This document shows positions 26,854 to 28,395 of a stretch of 28,395 nucleotides of DNA, piece after piece (positions within the stretch are counted from its first letter, which is position 1; each line of letters starts with the position of its first letter). The notes beneath the pieces were generated by a model, which worked only from the letters and a program-made list of their open reading frames with translations, made no database searches and was not told where the DNA came from. Both the position numbers and the translations under genes were made by a program. Origin of the DNA: a virus; IMG/VR virus record IMGVR_UViG_3300037961_003768, positions 1 to 28,395 of that record. The stretch is one strand, 5' to 3'.

Positions 26854-27846
26854 ATGTCTGATTCAAACCCTTTATTGTCTTCAGAGACAATGCAAGGTGC
26901 AGCTAAACATATTGAGAGTTTAATGGACTCAAAAGGAGTTATCAAAGAACCTCAAGAAGAAGTAGCACCAGTTGAACCAAAAGAACCAGAGGCAAAAGCC
27001 GAAGATAATCAAGAAGTTCAACAACAAACTGAAACTCAACAAGAGGAAACTCAAGAAGTTTTAGAAGAAGCATCTGTAGATTCAAATGCTCAAAATGAAC
27101 AAGAAACCGATCTACACCAAGTTATTGTTAATGGTGAAAGGATTGATGTTGACCTTGAAGAATTAAAAGCAGGTTATCAAAAGGATGCCGACTACAGACG
27201 AAAAACTGAGGAATTAGCAATTGAAAAAAGAGAGCTAAAGATCGAAGAAGATCGTCTGAAAAACCAGTATTCAACCAAGATGGATGATTTAAATTCTCTT
27301 GTGGCTACTTTGAACACTGAGATTAACAACGATATGAATTCCAAAGAGCTAGATGCACTTTGGGAAGAAGATCCAACTGAGGCTGCTAAAGTTGATCGTA
27401 GGATTCAAAAAAGAAAACAATCGATACAACAAGCACAGCAAAAACTGAGAGAACATCAAGAAGTTCAGTTTCAGGAAGTATTGAGAGAAGAACAAAAAAA
27501 ACTTCACTTAAGACATCCAGAAATTGCTGACCCAATAAAAGGTGCAACAGTCAAATCAAATATTATGAACTACTTAGGTTCTAAAGGCTTCTCTAATGAG
27601 GATGTCGCAAGAATTTATGATTCAAGATATTTTGATGTAATTATTGATGGTATGAACTTTCAAAAAGCTAAATCAGTAAAACCTAATTTAGTTTCTAAAA
27701 AAGTTAAACCTACTAAATTTGTTAAATCAGGTGTCAAATCTACCAAAGAGGATATGAATAATAAGTCAAGGTTGGAGAAAATTAAAACATTAAAAAGAAG
27801 TGGTAGTCCAAAAGACGCTACAGACCTTTTAATGAAATACTTATAA
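26854..27846 (+). CDS. Scaffolding protein, 330 aa
   Basis: AGGAGG precedes the ATG. Residues 30-90 are a disordered Glu/Gln/Pro-rich region. 'VNGERIDVDLEELKAGYQ' then 'DADYRRKTEELAIEKRELKI' is the conserved phage scaffold motif ('V.G.....L.EL..GY....DY.RKTQ.L'). A long coiled coil follows, and a basic C-terminus binds the capsid protein in related phages. It sits between portal and capsid genes as expected. It would shape the procapsid and leave before DNA entry. Confidence 0.9.
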   Translation: MSDSNPLLSSETMQGAAKHIESLMDSKGVIKEPQEEVAPVEPKEPEAKAEDNQEVQQQTETQQEETQEVLEEASVDSNAQNEQETDLHQVIVNGERIDVDLEELKAGYQKDADYRRKTEELAIEKRELKIEEDRLKNQYSTKMDDLNSLVATLNTEINNDMNSKELDALWEEDPTEAAKVDRRIQKRKQSIQQAQQKLREHQEVQFQEVLREEQKKLHLRHPEIADPIKGATVKSNIMNYLGSKGFSNEDVARIYDSRYFDVIIDGMNFQKAKSVKPNLVSKKVKPTKFVKSGVKSTKEDMNNKSRLEKIKTLKRSGSPKDATDLLMKYL

Positions 27847-27872
27847 ACCAATAACCTCAAAGGAGAAATAAA

Positions 27873-28395
27873 ATGGCTGTATTTCAAACATATCAAACAG
27901 TCGGCATAAGAGAAGATTTGGCTGATATTATTTATTCAATATCTCCAACTGAAACGCCTTTTATGTCTGGAGTTGCTAAGACATCTGCAACAAATACTTC
28001 ACACCAATGGCAAACAGACGCTTTAGCTGATGTAGCTGCAAACGCTGCTGTCGAAGGTGCAAGTATTTCTTATGGCACTTTGTCTGCAACAACTAAACTA
28101 TCAAACAACACTCAGATTTCTACAAAAGCTGTTCAAGTATCAGGAACAAATGATGCTGTAACATCTGCTGGTAGAAACAATGAGTTAGCATATCAAGTTG
28201 CAAAAGCTGCAAAAGAATTAAAAAGAGATATGGAAACTGCTCTTTTATCAAATGTTGCTGCTGCGGCTGGTAATGCTACAACTGCTAGAAAATTAGGAGG
28301 AGTTCAAACTTGGATTTCTACTAATGTTGATGCTGGTTCAGGTGGATCAGGTGCTGGTGGTGGAGCTGCTAGAACAGATGGAACTCAAAGAGCTT
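27873..28395 (+). CDS. Major capsid protein, SU10/DUF5309-type HK97 fold (partial, cut by window end)
   Basis: AGGAG precedes the ATG at 27873. The visible 174 codons begin 'MAVFQTYQTVGIREDLADII' and 'YSISPTETPFMSGVAKTSAT', continue with 'WQTDALADVAANAAVEGASI' and include 'QISTKAVQVSGTNDAVTSAG' and 'AAKELKRDMETALLSN'. These are signatures of the DUF5309/SU10 capsid family. A Gly-rich loop (SGGSGAGGGAA) lies near the break. Hundreds of copies build the icosahedral head. The C-terminal part lies outside the window. Confidence 0.9.
   Translation, partial: MAVFQTYQTVGIREDLADIIYSISPTETPFMSGVAKTSATNTSHQWQTDALADVAANAAVEGASISYGTLSATTKLSNNTQISTKAVQVSGTNDAVTSAGRNNELAYQVAKAAKELKRDMETALLSNVAAAAGNATTARKLGGVQTWISTNVDAGSGGSGAGGGAARTDGTQRA

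Noticed and set aside
1-28395. tRNA genes, CRISPR arrays, integrase or insertion sequences
   Set aside because: None recognised by eye on either strand; no repeat-spacer pattern, recombinase motif or transposase frame was found. A tRNA scan was not possible.

Overview
This window is most of a tailed-phage genome and reads as a small marine podovirus. It is AT-rich and tightly packed, with stop/start overlaps such as ATGA and TAATG throughout. The gene types resemble phages of oceanic bacteria such as SAR11 (pelagiphages of the HTVC010P kind) and related uncultured marine phages. These include an SU10/DUF5309-type capsid protein, a 743-residue portal, glycine-rich ejection proteins and many small basic 'MAK...' proteins. 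The assignment comes from recalled family resemblance, not a search. Both ends cut genes: a tail protein on the left and the major capsid protein on the right. The missing part of the genome should carry the rest of the capsid gene, adaptors, tail tubes and the remaining tail proteins.

Layout. (1) 1-2487, +: tail fibre/tip proteins and a fibre-associated small protein. (2) 2524-8036, +: an acetyltransferase-like protein and four ejection (internal virion) proteins, with a 36-residue membrane peptide between them. (3) 8036-10853, +: a PD-(D/E)XK nuclease, then lysis and envelope genes (membrane coiled-coil proteins, T4-type lysozyme, holin). (4) 10840-12267, +: a run of very small, very basic or Cys-containing proteins, closed by a hairpin terminator. 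(5) 12298-16368, -: the recombination and regulatory block, with a single-strand annealing protein, an OB-like protein, LexA-like and XRE regulators, and a PD-(D/E)XK exonuclease that appears to be split into two genes at opposite ends of the block. (6) 16464-18315, +: zinc protein, adenine methyltransferase, nuclease-fold protein and 2OG-Fe(II) oxygenase. (7) 18296-20631, -: an HNH endonuclease with its own promoter, a CxxCxxCC protein and several small genes. (8) 20785-21452, +: a winged-helix protein and a partner, then a strong terminator. (9) 21531-28395, +: palindrome-rich DNA, TerS, a non-coding region with DnaA-box-like sites, an MT-A70 methyltransferase with an in-frame TGA in its catalytic motif, TerL, portal, scaffold and capsid.

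How it may work together. I see no DNA or RNA polymerase, primase, helicase or integrase, so in what is visible the phage would depend on host transcription and replication. Host-type sigma70 promoters and a DnaA-box cluster fit this. The split exonuclease, annealing protein and OB-like protein would form a Red-like recombination set. The lysis block lies directly after the virion genes.

Most notable: the exonuclease split by about 2.6 kb, the TGA codon at the Trp of the DPPW motif, the candidate DnaA-dependent origin, the stacked palindromes before TerS, and several promoters placed so that the mRNA would be leaderless or nearly so.
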